Assembly (NCBI GenBank): GCA_036345935.2
Contig: JADWOT020000292.1
Span: 186,001-250,000 of the forward strand
Reading direction: 5' to 3'
Length of the DNA stretch: 64,000 bases
Source of the DNA: Taenia hydatigena
Taxonomy: Eukaryota > Platyhelminthes > Cestoda > Cyclophyllidea > Taeniidae
Below are positions 33,748 through 47,100 of this stretch, one piece after another. Made by a program: the position numbers and the translations under genes. How positions within the stretch are numbered: the first letter of the stretch is position 1; each line of letters begins with the position of its first letter. The notes under the pieces are model-generated. The model saw nothing but the letters and a program-made list of their open reading frames with translations, was not told where the DNA came from and ran no database searches.

Positions 33748-34194
33748 CTAATCTAAGGAAAAATTTGTCAAAGCAATGCCGCCCGTGTTCGCTGTCAGAA
33801 GGCCATCATGCATCACTGCCTCAGTAGGTAGAATAACCGAGTACATGAAATCCCTTACTACGTTGTCTGAATTAAGGCACTTAGAATGTAGCTCCCGTTG
33901 CAATGTCAGTATTAAAATACCCTTTGCCCTTCGGATGCGGATATCAAAGGAAAGAAAGTGATAAGGCACAGTGAAACATACTTTGTCAGTGGCGAATTCA
34001 GTTATCCACTCCATTTGATCGATTAGGTGATGATAGGGAAATAAATTGGGAGGTTTAATATCAAGGCCAAAGAAGGGGAATCCATGTAATACCTGCAAGT
34101 CTTCAGGCCATTTGATATTGTAAACGAGTACTATCAATATCAGGCTTGCAGCAACTGAGGCAAGCAACAGTAGGGAAGGACTAGGTTTAATCAT
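33748..34194 (-). CDS. Type II membrane N-terminus, possible GT10 first exon
   Basis: The minus-strand ATG at 34192-34194 starts a short basic segment and a strong hydrophobic anchor ('LLLLASVAASLILIVLVYNI'), typical of Golgi glycosyltransferases. The frame stays open to 33748. A donor-like CAG|GTATTA lies in phase 0 at 34092/34093, which would fit the phase 0 start of the GT10 exon at 33259. Beyond it the frame reads PFFGLDIKPPNLFPYHHLID, which I do not recognise. I infer the first exon of the GT10 gene, or of another type II enzyme. The exon end is uncertain. Confidence 0.45.
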   Translation of the reverse strand: MIKPSPSLLLLASVAASLILIVLVYNIKWPEDLQVLHGFPFFGLDIKPPNLFPYHHLIDQMEWITEFATDKVCFTVPYHFLSFDIRIRRAKGILILTLQRELHSKCLNSDNVVRDFMYSVILPTEAVMHDGLLTANTGGIALTNFSLD

Positions 34195-34847
34195 TCTTGA
34201 GATCCTCCCAATGTAGTGAAATCGGGGCGCTTATACACCTTCTTATAAGAGTGTGAGTACGTGGAAAAAGAAATCCGATTGGTTTCACTCATGAAGAATG
34301 CTTCACGAATGCCAAATTCACAACCACATGATCCATTTAGGATGGCATTTTGCATGGTGTTTGCGATTTTCTAATCTCTTTGCTGCTAGGATGATCCTAT
34401 ATTCTCTTGACAGTGTCTGCTTACTATTATCCGAATGATGGACATCCTAACATGTCTATAGGAGGGGTCGGATGTTGAATACATGGTACTGAGGATAGGC
34501 AAAGCGATTAAGCGGACCGCTGACCTTCGGATGTTTCACTAAAAGTAACTGACTACTGGCTTTTTCGTACTGCACTATAATATGACTGTACTTGCATGGA
34601 CACGTGGGCGCGGAACATGAGGCGTGATGGATGTGACGTAAGGTTAGTGCGTCAGGTGCCACATTATGGTAAGGTGGTCTGCTTTAAAAGCCAGGAAGTC
34701 TTCCTGCTCCTAATTTTGTTTGCAGTTCATACATAATCCGTTGCTGACTCACCGTAATACGATTGAATCGCCTAGAGTCTTTACTGATCCTCATGCACAA
34801 TGCGAGACTGAACGTGATCTAGTTTTTCTTGTAACTCATTCAAACAC

Positions 34848-35084
34848 TTGCAAAGAGAACAGAAGGGAGCAGCTGTTCAGTCATTGATTTATACACTCAA
34901 ACACGATATAATTCCCATTGCATTGGACACCTTCAAGGACGACTATACTTGCTCGTTGCCTCCGCATTCGTACATCAATATGGACAAGAACGACACTGCC
35001 CATGCAGCCTACTTCGTCTTGAACGAGCATGGAAGATTTTGCTTGGGTCTCTTATCATTGTCTGCATCATCATTAGGACTATGA
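34848..35084 (+). pseudogene. GT10 fucosyltransferase fragment with in-frame deletion
   Basis: The plus strand from about 34884 reads IYTLKHDIIPIALDTFKDDY, PPHSYIN, then MDKNDTAHAAYFVLNEHGRF. Compared with the 27.4 kb exon, 16 codons are missing between SYIN and DKN (the VDDYKSIRELTDYLLYL stretch), without a frameshift. AWKEHGR has become VLNEHGR. Bases upstream of HD continue to match the expected ..FYTLK without the intron that the 27.4 kb gene has there, suggesting a retrocopy or a different gene structure. No other exon accompanies it. A dead fragment, opposite in orientation to the other GT10 gene. Confidence 0.75.
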
Positions 35085-38000
35085 AAACTAGTATGCAAAT
35101 CCATTTATCAAAAAATAGAAGGGATAGGACAGTCAAAGAACTCATGGATGGGCAGACACGAATTTGACCCAACTTGTCAGTTTATCTGCGCAGTGGAATT
35201 CCGAGGTCACAAAACTGCAAGTGCGCTCCTTGCATACGTGAGGTGGCTATAAATCATAGTATGTTATGCATATCGTACATTTGCAATCTTCCCTGCTAGC
35301 TTTTGTGCATGTATCACTAAGTGGATGTGGAGAACATGGAAGTCCATAGAGTTTGGAGTACATTGCAAACTCTTAGTAAATGTCAATTTTTGGGAAAAAA
35401 TAGCCGAAGAAGAGAAATCTAGGGATGATCAGTTCCGAGATGCTGCTAGTGATAAAGCAGACATTCGCTGATAGAGCACATTCCTATCGAGGGACTCCGA
35501 TTGAACGCAATGCCGAGGCTTTACATTAAAAATAAGGAGGCTATGGAGGCGCATTAACTGCCTGCTGAAAGGCATTGCACAACTCACCTGCCAGATGGTA
35601 ATGTCTAACATATTAACGTAATGAATCGTATATGTATGTGCGTAAGTCTTCTAGCAAACTTAATAATTTCTTGACCAGCCACTTATGTATGTAACTGCTG
35701 GCGGCCTAAAAACCTTGCTTCACTGTTGCCTTTGCATGGCTTACAACATGAAGGATTCACAGCTATGCGTAGATAATTGATGCATCCACCGCAATCATTC
35801 TACATGCACAATATATGGAGGCTGGAAATTTTGCAGAGCAAGCACAAAATACTTCACCTTGATGCCCGGGTGAGCGAGTCAGGATTGACCGAATGATTGG
35901 ATGAAGGAACGGATTCCTCAAAATAGTGTTCCGATCTCTGCACCACAGAGACTGGACAGATGGGACTGTCGACTTTGCAGTTTCATGCATTGACTAAACA
36001 AAGGAAATTGTAATTCACCGAAGTACGGATGCCTCCCACCTCTCATATAACATCATCTGCAGTCACACTCTCCTCTAAGCCCGCTTATTTACAATTCTCG
36101 TTCATTAACTCTCAATGTCAGTTGCTTTTTAGTCAAATTCCATTCACTTATCTAATGCACTGTTGACTGCAGTGATATTTGTAATCATTCTATGAGGTTT
36201 TCCGTGATACTTGTGCAATAACGCCTTAGTCCTCGTCAACCCTAAATGGTGCTTTGAAGTCGAAAGCAAAAAACACTATACATTATGCCGGTTTTGTTGG
36301 GTGTGCTGTTTTGCTGTGAGTTGCAGAGGGTTGATATGCCTTGAGTCCCTCAAGAAGCACAAAGATCAGGATTATTCACATGGTTTTGCTGCATAGCCAC
36401 CTGTAATTTCAAGTTAAGCACCTTGAACGTCTTACTTATTGTTAACTGCGTAGGGTTGCATCGAAAAAGCCATCAGATTTTGGGGAATGTAATGCCTTTT
36501 GATTGTAATAAGCATCACATTTATTTGTCCATGTGGGTTTTCACCCACGTACCCTACAAAATCCTCTCACTAATGTTTCATCTATTTCAGTTTGTTCACT
36601 TATACCACTCCAATCTTTTCACTAGCATGTATTTGTGCAACAAAGTGATGTGACAGGTGCTGCGGGCTGATGGGCAGCAAATACGATTGCGGTTGCAACC
36701 ACAATTCCGTTTCAAGTCATGGGTCAGCACGGCATTAACCGCGATTCAATGTAACTTGACTGCACTGCATTCACTCTTCAACGACCCTATCACCGAGTAC
36801 AATGACCACAAAATGAATTAGAAAGAGGCTGGTTTCCTACACTTAAGTGGCTTCAACAAATACAGTGCTTCCAGTTTCAAGCATTAAGATTCGAATGGAA
36901 ATGTCATTGCAGATTACAAGCAATATTGATTGCGCCAATGATGACAACAAATGACTGGTGGGATGGTTTAGAGCATTGGTAACTCAATGTCGGTGCAGTA
37001 TTCAGGGGTGAAGTGGTGCAGAATGGAAGGTGGAGCAAAGGAAAAGTAATGAAGTTAACCGTCTTTGTCTTACTTCTTGCCCTCTTGGCCCACAATACAA
37101 TTTAGTGCTGTCTCCTAGGGAAACTCTGTTTCAAACACCTTCACTACTGCAACACTCAATCACTGTATGCCATGCCATCTTCAGACCAGCGCCAAATCTA
37201 ATCCATTCTATCATGATTTATAACCGTTTCATGACCCTTTATTCCAGATCGCCTGTTTTTGAAGCTAGTCATTAAGCCTGTTTTAATTTTGAGTACAACA
37301 AATCCCTTAAGTAGAATTCGGCTATTAAGGTAAACCATTCACATCGAGCGCGGTGTTGTGGCCAGTGAGAGCCTTTTTATCTGTTAGAGACTGATAAATC
37401 AGCAGAAAAATCCCATCGAAACACTGAGGACTCCATAAGTAATTCATTTTCAAAATGCTCCAGTGGGTCGCACTGCAATGCTACTGACCTTGCTGTGTAA
37501 TTCATTCAAATTGATGTTCATTGACACACTTCACGCCATCAGACAAATACAGACAGATAGCATGATAAGAAAGGATGTGTATCACACGATTTGGTCAAAT
37601 AAACGCGAAGGATTATGCGTGTTATAACTACAGGTGCGTAAAATGAAGTAACTAGTAAATGGCAAAGGCGTTTGCAGCGAAGGTGCATTTACTTTAGCAT
37701 CGTTGTAGATCCGCTAAATTTAAATATTTCGTTTGCAAATGACGGCAAGCTGTAAGTATATTTGGAAGTCTTCGAGTACAGATTCAAAGCATAAATGGCG
37801 GGTTGGTTGCTGTTACGGCATTATCAACGGCACTAACAAAATTTAGAAATAAGTGGAACCTGGTTCACATTAATTGGCAGACGCCCACTGTGCTTTGCGT
37901 TACATTGAGGAGAGATGCGATGTCATGTTGAACGGGCTATGATTGAATGGACCCATGCAATACGTTGACGTCTGTTAGTTTCGCTAAAGTGTGCAAGGGT

Positions 38001-40958
38001 GAGGTGAGAATGATGGGCTAGTTACGCTTTCGGTAAAATCATGATATCATGGAAGCAGTGCTCTGCATCCAACACTAGATGCTGATCGGCGTTTCATTCA
38101 TCATATTCTATCGCCATACTGTCTTGATTGAGGGCGACTAAACACGAGGTGGTTTTGACCCACCTGCAGCAGGCGAGAAGGGTCGCTGCATCCATTCTAG
38201 AGCTTTGATATAAACAACCATTCAAACATCAGGGCAATCATCCAAGACATGGTGTTCACCTATGGCCTCCAAAGTTGCACAATGCAGGTCATTCCACGTT
38301 TCGACAAACGATGTGTTTCAGAGAATCGCACTGCACCGAGCAACGTGCTTCAATCAGAAGTACTCATTTTCTTCCAGCAGACACCGCCACAAAATGGCAC
38401 CGAACCATCCAAGGATGCATCGTCTACCGCTAATACCTCTTGCAATCACGGTGATTGCAAGCTCTTAATACTATTTTGAAGCAAGCAACGAAAGCATTTA
38501 ATTTCCAGCGTCTCTTTGGTGGAAGGCGCTTGCCGTGTTCGCCCAGTATATGGGGCGCTTTGACTGTAATTATACGTGTTTCGCAAAATATGGTTTGATG
38601 TGCACTTGGATTGGTTCGCAGTGGAGCTCTTCAGTCTGTGCATCCGCTTGGTTCGGTTGTAAGTTCAGACGGACTAGCTCTGCACCAGTGTCTGCGCGGA
38701 TGCGAGGAAGGCATTCAGAATACTTTGATTGCCACAATTATGTCAAATCAAAATATTCTACAAATTCCACTTTCAATCTGATCCTTACTTTATAGCCCTT
38801 TGATGTACTGATGTGGGGTATCCCATCAGTTACGTCTACTCTCTTGTTTACATGCTTTATTGCACATTCATGGGTGCACCAAGTGGATACCAATTTTGAA
38901 ATGCCAAAGAAACCACGTTTGCTCTTACCTGCGATGTCAGAAGTGCAGGAAGGCACTGGAAAACATGCTTTGGAGACAGGCTTACAGCGCTGTTATGCCT
39001 GCAGCCATTGATATCATTGTTCGATTCCATGCGCTCTCCTCATTCAATCGACCCTCAGGCAGCTCCACCAACTAAACGCGATTGAAAGACAGAAGGCATT
39101 CATTTCGGAGCATTGTCTAGAGCGATTCTCACTACCGCTATACCACCACGCACTGTCATTGACACCAGCGTATAGTACACGTCTTTCTCCCTTCTTGTGG
39201 TTGACCAATTTTCACGAAGTGACTTGAAACCAAATACAGAGACCGAGTTGGCATTGAACTCTGTTACCAGACTCCAAGCCCTTTCGTGTGTCGATTAAAA
39301 ATCTTCAAAATATCAACAAAAACAGGACACCTGTACCCCTCGGTTAGTATTGGCGCTATTCACTAGAGTATCAATAGACAGAACTCCCTTTGTCCATGTC
39401 CTTCAACAAGTCCACGGTAAACCCATTCCCACTCACACGCCCTACCACATTCGCAGGGATGACTCGAAAGGAATTCCCACAATGAGACCTGATTACCTAA
39501 TGCTCCAACAGACTATCTAGTTGGACTAATTCTTGTTTTGTTGTACCTAATAAAAGGCGTAAAAAAGGATGAAGAGTCAACACAGGCAACAGAAAGTTTC
39601 AAGCACACTACATTTGCTAACTAAGCGATACATACGTGCTGCCTCGATCTCCTTGCCTCCATCCGCACCTCAAAAATGTGCTTCAGTAGCTTTCGATAAC
39701 TATGGCTCAACCAAACTCCAAGTCTACTTAAACATTCATTCATTTGTTCAACCACCTATCCTCCTCACTCTAAGCATTCATAGCCAGCTGACAAGCTTGT
39801 TGCAACAACTGCACCATCAGCAGTTGTGTGACAATTTAAGCGTTCCGGTAAGGAGTAACGTGCCTTCGAAAGGATTCTGCACGCTGGAGCGCCAGTCACA
39901 CTAGCACAGCGGAGAGCGAGGTGAGAGGTTGACAGCCACCTACAAGTGCCATCAGATGTCACGTTTTCTTCAGTGCTACTCTTGCCACAACCACAAATCG
40001 ATCCATTCCACCTCTTCTCCTCGAGCTAGTAAAATATCACAAATGAAACAACCAAATCCATTTTCTCCATGGACTGTATGCTGACCTATTACCACTCCCA
40101 CAAAGGATGCATTTCTAAACCTCTCATTGGAACCGATAGAGTGCCCTATGGAAGCATACGTGCATTCAAACCGATGTTGGAGAGGAAGCATAAAAAATGT
40201 TATGACAAAAACCCAAAACGCATTTTTCTCTTGGGTAGCAATTCAACATGAGAACACATTTAAAGGAGTAAACGATTTACTTCTCCATTGTGGTGCAGCT
40301 CAAGTCATTACAATTTGCAGGAAAGTCAGCGAGATTCCACTCATTTGATATGGAGGTGTGGAGTGGTGCACAACACCATCCAAGGGCATGCATGATAGAT
40401 TCGTTTGAAGGAATGCGACCAACTTCGCATGCACAACGCCGGGTGGACGACGCGCTACAGCAAACATGTAATGCACACCATTCTCCTTCTGCGAGTAAAT
40501 TGGGTCTTGGAGCTTAGACTATAGGCTACTCGTGGAGAGAACAACAACTTACGTCCTTTTTAACTACTTAATATGTTCTCGCCTCAATATGCAAACGCCA
40601 CGAACGGACTTTGTGAGACAATTTGCACTATAACCCACCTAGATCACACATTTCCCCAGATAATAAAAACGTGCCTCCAAGTCTGAAGTAAATCGATAGG
40701 GCAGGATTCGGGAAGCCTAAGATGCGAACAGAAGGCAACTATAGGAAAGACTAATTCCTCCGCGTGTCAGAAAGCCTCATGCTTAAGAGTCACTTTTAGT
40801 ACCAATTTCATCTTTTTCCAAGGAATCGCTTCTTCTGAAATGTCACGAAGATACGCGTCATAAATGGAGGCCTCATATTATGCGATCAGAAACCAATTTA
40901 AGCAGTTGAATGAAATTCCTCCTAAGTGTGATAAGTAAGAAATACAGATTTAGCTCAC
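35085..40958. other. Long stretch without a supported gene
   Basis: Open frames of 60-111 codons (for example 38249-38479, 39569-39904) lack recognisable domains and usually overlap open frames on the other strand. No repeat family identified. Confidence 0.4.
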
Positions 40959-41415
40959 TTTAGGCGCTAATAGAAAGTGATGCAATGAGATAAGAAAATT
41001 CAGGGCCTTTAGGGCTGCGATCGGCTCTAGTTTTGTTTGAAGCAAAAAAGTCCTGCTCCACCAAGCTGATGAAACGCTTCCACGAGGTGAGTCCTTAAGG
41101 AACTTGTATTTCGCAGACCAAATGAGATTTCAGAATACTCTTGGTGCCGCTCTTCACATCAACCCATTGGTCCGATGGAACGAATTCAACCTTCGGATTA
41201 AGACACTTTACAATGCCATTCGCCACACCCACAAAGTACTTGGAGGGGCGCAAGCCAGCATGAATGCAGTAGTGATTGTTCGCCCGATGAGGCATTCGCA
41301 TCGGCTGGGCTATCTGTACCATGTCTTGGTGGACCACCAATGTTAATGCCTGGCCCATATCATTAGCTCTGGCATCTGAGGTGAAGCAATGAAATAGCCC
41401 AAATCTGCCGCTCAC
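40959..41415 (-). pseudogene. GT14 core-2-type GlcNAc-transferase, broken
   Basis: The minus strand reads GQALTLVVHQD, NNHYCIHA, KYFVGVANGIVKCLNPKVEF, VPSDQWVDVKSGTKSILK and HLVCE. A TAA at 41095-41097 comes next. The same frame then gives 'SWKRFISLVEQDF', and after a frameshift TKLEPIAALKALN. It finishes with LAPK before a GTGAGC donor at 40957-40958. That donor sits at the same place as the intron of the intact GT14 half at 8909/8910. This is the N-terminal and central catalytic region of GT14; a further frameshift at the left end removes the stem. No C-terminal exon follows below 40957. Confidence 0.85.
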
Positions 41416-43499
41416 TCTTCACCAACCCCTTTCTCACCATTGGCCTTGCAAGCGATACGAAAAGTGGCCATTCTCGCCATATTTACTCCTCGGCATTAAA
41501 TTCACGTAGAGATCGCTGCAAGTGAATTAATCCCGTAGTAAGCAAACACTATTCACCTAATCTCCTAAGTGTATAACAATAGGAGTTTGCACATAATTGT
41601 TGAAGATGCTATCCCGTCTGTTGAGCGCGATGCGCTGTAACACTTGCTGCTATCCTCTGCCTTTTTTGCCGCCAACAGTCGTGCTGTGATGAGTATCGAT
41701 GTTGTGTGTTTCCAAAATGAAAGTAATTTGATGGATTTCTTGAGCGGCAGCATGCTGCAGCAAATTTCGGGTGAGAAGGCAGATTATGGATCAGTGGAAA
41801 GTTGTGTGAATGGGTAAATTATCAAATGAATGAACGGATTAGTAGAAATGTGTAGTCGGGAGCCATGACTTCCTATTCTTATTCGTTTGCTCAAAATAGA
41901 GACAAATAAGTAGATTCCTTCCTTTTATAAGATTACTACTTTAATTCGTTTTAGTTGTTCACACAAAAAGTGGGTGAAGATTTGCTAAGGTAGAAATAGC
42001 GGTTCATTTAAATCTAAACCTTCATGTAAATTGAATGTGTTTTACAGAGCCTAGTTAAAGTCACAACGAAGTGAACTGATCCAAAGGCGCACCTCTGAAA
42101 TAGTGTGGATTGCGATCCGAAGGTTTCTGTCAACCGCATCGACTATTCTTCGCCACCGTTGCGCTTTATTGCATTTCTACTTCTTTCTTGTCCACTCTCC
42201 ACTGTGGTTCATAGCCTCCACAATTGTCTGTCCTAAGATGTGGATTGAACCCAGAACTGTTGCATCCTGAAGCTAAGAAAGGCTCTCCCATTACCTGATT
42301 TCTGCATCACTGCCTTGTTACACGCAGCATGCACTTCCTCAATGTTTATAAACTCGCATTTAACTACAGCACATGAGGCATACCCTCCACCACCCACGGT
42401 TCAGAACTGCTTGATGTTTTATTATTTTGGGTGCACTGTTGAAAGCGGACTACTCAGGCCCTTGGTGTTTGCATTTAAACTTGCTTTTTTGCAAAAAAGG
42501 AGGAGGAGGAGGAGGAGGAAGAGGCTTTGTCTGTCATGAGTGACCAGCACTAGGTGACGCATCCTAGCAAATCCGCATACGGCATAGCAAAGACAAGCAG
42601 ATCACCCTTCCTCACGCATTGCACGGCAAAATGATGCTGCCACTGGCACTCTCACAGTAGAGTGATCTAGCAACTCGACTATATTAACCAACAGCATCGG
42701 AGTTCTCAAATTATCATGTCATTGTTCTCAGGAGAATTCGCATCCAACAACAGTGTTCTACTGCTACAAGTAGAAAAGGCAAATGCAGTCTAGGACCGAG
42801 AGAGAATTCGCAGTCTTGTATCTCAACGGTGCCCAACCACACTGCAAGGGTCAGACACTCGCTCTTACTTCACGTGCACAACAAAGCTCGACAGATTGCA
42901 TGGCTGAAGGAGGAGATGCTGAAGAAGAGGTAGCGAAACCGGTTGATGTGCCAAAGACACTGTAGTGCTGGATTCATAATATCGGGAGGAGAGAGACGCG
43001 CAATATACCTTGACTGCATCATCAGGAGAAGAGACTTTTTTAACACCTGACTAAAGAACATGCAGAGCGGTGGGATTTTACACTCGTGAAGATCCTCCAC
43101 ACCGCACACACTACTGTGGTCGTTGGCATCGATGCACTACTGAGGATGTGTGCTCGCCTGAAGCGGTGTTGTAAAAGAATGCTCGAGTAAGCCCACCCTG
43201 CGGGCACTTTCACCTCAAACTTGAGCTAAGTGCCAACCAATCCCAAGGCATAACTAAGGCAACAATAGAAACGTCGACTTCTAGCATGATCTCGCTCCTG
43301 CCACAATTACTATGCAACTGTCCTCTCCAAAGTACTGTGTAGGTCTCATGAAAGCGAGGTGTTATTAGTCATGCAACACAGTAGACTCTATGGAATAACC
43401 ACTCCAGCCGCCTAGGTCTGCGTTGTTAGAAACAAAAGTGTAAAGTTGGGTAAAAGGACAAAAGAATACACGGCTAGTTATTGAGGGTGATCTATATTT
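41416..43499. other. Non-coding stretch, nothing recognised
   Basis: Only short open frames; contains one (AGG)n run. Confidence 0.4.
42498..42519 (+). repeat. (AGG)n microsatellite
   Basis: About seven AGG units following an A-run. Confidence 0.9.
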
Positions 43500-44145
43500 G
43501 GGAGGGCTCTTGGCTTTCGCAGCCACTTGTCTAGCATTGCACTCTCCCTCCAACTCCTCCTAGTCGGCTGATGGCACGCACTTTACGCTCACTGACACAG
43601 CGCAAAACCAAGTTCCCTCTAATACTATGACCACGTGCAAGCAGAAACATGCCTATTCTGGTGTGCAGCACTCTCAGCTGGATAGCTAGCTGTTCACGGC
43701 GAACACGAACATGGTGCTCCCCCACTTGCTCGGCCGTCAGCTAACAAAGCCATCTGCATTGCGGTCTGGTTTGGTGACTACCAACCCTAGTAGGAAGCTG
43801 GACAGGACACAAGCCTTCTCGCATAAACACAAGCGTGCTTATTCGCCCGCAATACTGTATGGCGTTGAGGACTTCTGCTACAAACAAACTGCGAGCATAA
43901 TAGTCCTCCAACTCCCAGAACTTAAATTCAATCACTTAAGGCTAGACAACCAATTGCGCGATTTCACGATTTCAAGCACACCTAAACTAACAGTTCTTCT
44001 CCCACTACCAAACCACCTATATTCATCAAGTGCTGAACTTGTCTAGACTCAGATCCACTGATAGTAGTCTGTGAGGAAATACGGTTGAAGCAAGCTTGAT
44101 ATAACAGTTCATGAGTAAAGTCAGTCAGGTAATGCGCCCCAATGG
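43500..44145 (+). repeat. Family A repeat copy with inverted module
   Basis: The right part (about 43825-44145) matches 53460-53800 in direct orientation, sharing 'gttgaggacttctgctaca', 'ctgatagtagtctgtgagga' and the end 'taatgcgccccaatg'. The left part (about 43530-43840) matches 52960-53270 only when reversed (cagctaacaaagccatctgc versus the reverse complement near 53040). So one module is flipped relative to the rest. Confidence 0.85.
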
Positions 44146-47100
44146 CGTTAAAATTGGACATTGCGTTGAGAAATGAAACAACAATGTTTAGCCATCAAGT
44201 CCATGAATATGCGAACAAGGGCAAACGGCCGGCCATGGTGGCATGGCAGCGTTATTTTAAAATAAACAGTAAGTGCGGGCTCACTTTCTCCCTTTCTGCA
44301 CAAAAAGCTATTTTTTTATACTTTCCTATTGTGAACTTTAATTGAACGCCTCACCCATGAATAACCTCTCGAGGAAATGAAGTCGCTTTTTTGTGAATTG
44401 GTGTCATGGCTGACAGCTTGAGTCTTGTGGGGCTCCCAACACTAGTGAGTGGTGAACGGACAAGGCTCCAACAAAGGGGTCTTAATGTGCCGAAGCATTG
44501 AGTGGGCAGGTGTCTAACTGCCAGGATGAGAATGCCAGAGATCTGACCAGCGATGATTGCAGGCTTGCGTCTTTATTAACATGATCATCCCTCGAATTGA
44601 CCGGAAATTCGTGTGTCATTAGATGCATCGGCCCCAACTTTAATTCCTTGCGCTTATTTTGCCAATGCCTATTTTGAGGAGTGATTTGGAATAAATGCGC
44701 TGAAAACAGCATCAGTCACTTATTATTGCAAAACTGATGAAACGACCTCTTGCACCAACACCACCAACGGCGACTAGACAAAGTCGACCCACCAGTTAGG
44801 TATCAAAATGAAAGACCCTTTTCATGCGATTTGTCAATCAAATAATCGACTGACACAATTGCGCTAAGGAATGCCCAAGACATTGCGGAATTGGCTAAAT
44901 GCAAGTATGTGCCATCGGTTAAGGCGAATAACTCTCCCACCATCTATGCTGCATTTCTAAAACACCGTTCCAGCACCAAAACGCCATGTTTGTTTTGTTT
45001 ATGTGTGTGCATTAAAGTGCGCATAAAGTCGTTCACGAAATCGGCTTGGCTGGGCAATATCCAGCCAGGCTTCAGCAGGGTATTGCCAGCGTTGCTTCGA
45101 TAAAATTTTGCATTTGCATCTTTCAACTGTCTTTAAAGCGTCAAGAGCAACGGCCACCTGCTATTCTGATAAATGGGGTAGTTTTAAAGAGCTCTGTTGC
45201 GTAGTTTAATTTGGCAATAATTATTTCGTAATGCTCCTTAAAGAATACACTAAATCGGCTTAGCATACATCACTAAAAGCTAGTTGCTCGGTTCTGCGGA
45301 ATGTTGCTGCACTGTAAGTTTGCTTGTTGTGATAAGAACCTCACGGCAAGGAAATACTCCCTTTGTGTACACGAGGTTCCAGTAAGTGCACTTGCATTGT
45401 GCCCAACCATAAAAAAACTACAAGACCTGCAGGTACAAAGACAGTCGATGGTGTGCCAAAATCGAAAGGCGAAATTGCACTAAGGTTTTGGTAGCTCTGT
45501 GAAACGGTGCCCTCCATGGGAAATATCTCCTGTTAGTCCTCATCATCATTTCGCTTTGTGCTACCAATGCAATGCACTTTTGTACTGGTGATGCGGGACA
45601 TCTTGTTCCCTTTCATCGTGGTCGAGATGTGGACGAATAAGCCAGTTGGACTGGGTGAGCGAACACAACTGCTCGGGTGGCAAATGGTAAAGGTGGGCAG
45701 TTGCTGCAGTTAGCATTGGCGCTCACTACTGTTCAGATGTGCCTACGACATCTAACTGGCAAAATCAAATGTTATGGGCGATTTAATTCATTCCCAACAC
45801 ATGAGTGTCCTGGAGCACATTCTACCAGCTAGTTTAGCTTACTTGACCTTTTTTTACTTTCCCATACAAGGCGATTACCTTGAGTGACCACTTTCCACTT
45901 CTTATGAAAACATTTATCCACTGCTTACATTTCTGATTACGTTTTTAGGTGAGGAGCAAGGAAAGGGAAGGTAGGCATAAATGAATAATAAGCAATGATG
46001 AATGCTCCCTCAACAAGTGCACGCATGCAATGGGCGGTCTACCCAAATAACTTGTGAACGGTCTACTGCCGCAATAGTCCACTTTCCACCACTTTATCAT
46101 TCTCGCTCAAATTCTAACCCAGTTACTCTGACTTTTATCTTTTCCGTCTTTGAAATTGATGGCGGGCACCACGCAATAGGATGAAACATCTGTATGACCA
46201 CCTACTTCCTAAGTAAAACATGACTGCGCAGGTTCAAGATGTCATTCGGCAGCGAAACAATTGCAACACTGAGCCGAACTGCTCAGGTGGGCTGTGAAGA
46301 ATTTAGTCTTTGATGCTGTACCCCAAACGAACCACAGCTGATTGGGCTTTGTAAAGACACTGTTTCAGCACATTTTTACAATCCAGTCAACAAAAACTCT
46401 GAACAGTGGGATAAATCGGCTAAACCCTTCCAATCCTTCGTTAGGCACGCCTCGCATCTCAACGCGGTTTGCGATGTAGCATTACGTGAAGTTAAGACTA
46501 ATCGTAACAGTCACTTTGGTCATTTCGAATGCATTAGTGAGACTTTATCAAGTAATAAATGCATCTTGTCCTCACTGGAGCCTGACGTCTTGCCTTACAT
46601 GCTTAACCGTGCTGATAGACTGTAAGAGAACAGTAGATAATGATTCGTTCCAAATGAGCACAGCCTAATAGCACGCAAATGTTTCGATGAACTACTTCAG
46701 TCGAACCTAACGCAAGCCGTAAGAACAGAAAAAGTCATTTTACCGCTGAAGCTGGACTCAAGCACTTCAGTCCTTTATGCCATTCCTTATTCTCAAGAAT
46801 TTCCTTTTCCATCCCACATTCTGTGCTTCCCTTTGCAATCTAACGCTTTCCAAAACGCTCATTACTTTGGCCAGCATAAATGGCTTAACACCCAAATTCA
46901 GTGTTAGCCTGAACGTCTGATGTGCAGCTTTTGGCTTTTGTTCAAATTGAATTGATCGAAACGATGTTTCGTAGACACTGCTTTGCCGATTTCTTGTGTA
47001 CCTCAGTCGAAAATTTGCGTTTTCTCAACTAACTGGTGTATGGATGGCCTCATGTGTGCGACGGCTGAATAGGGTGCATGCTGAGCCTTTCTCTTTTCGT

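Noticed and set aside
39010..39030. tRNA T-arm-like GTTCGATTCC
   Set aside because: No acceptor stem, D arm or anticodon arm at the right spacing. No tRNA was found anywhere in the window by eye.
41060..41090. Hammerhead ribozyme core (CTGATGA)
   Set aside because: The partner GAAA box and stems are absent; same for other CTGATGA-like hits.
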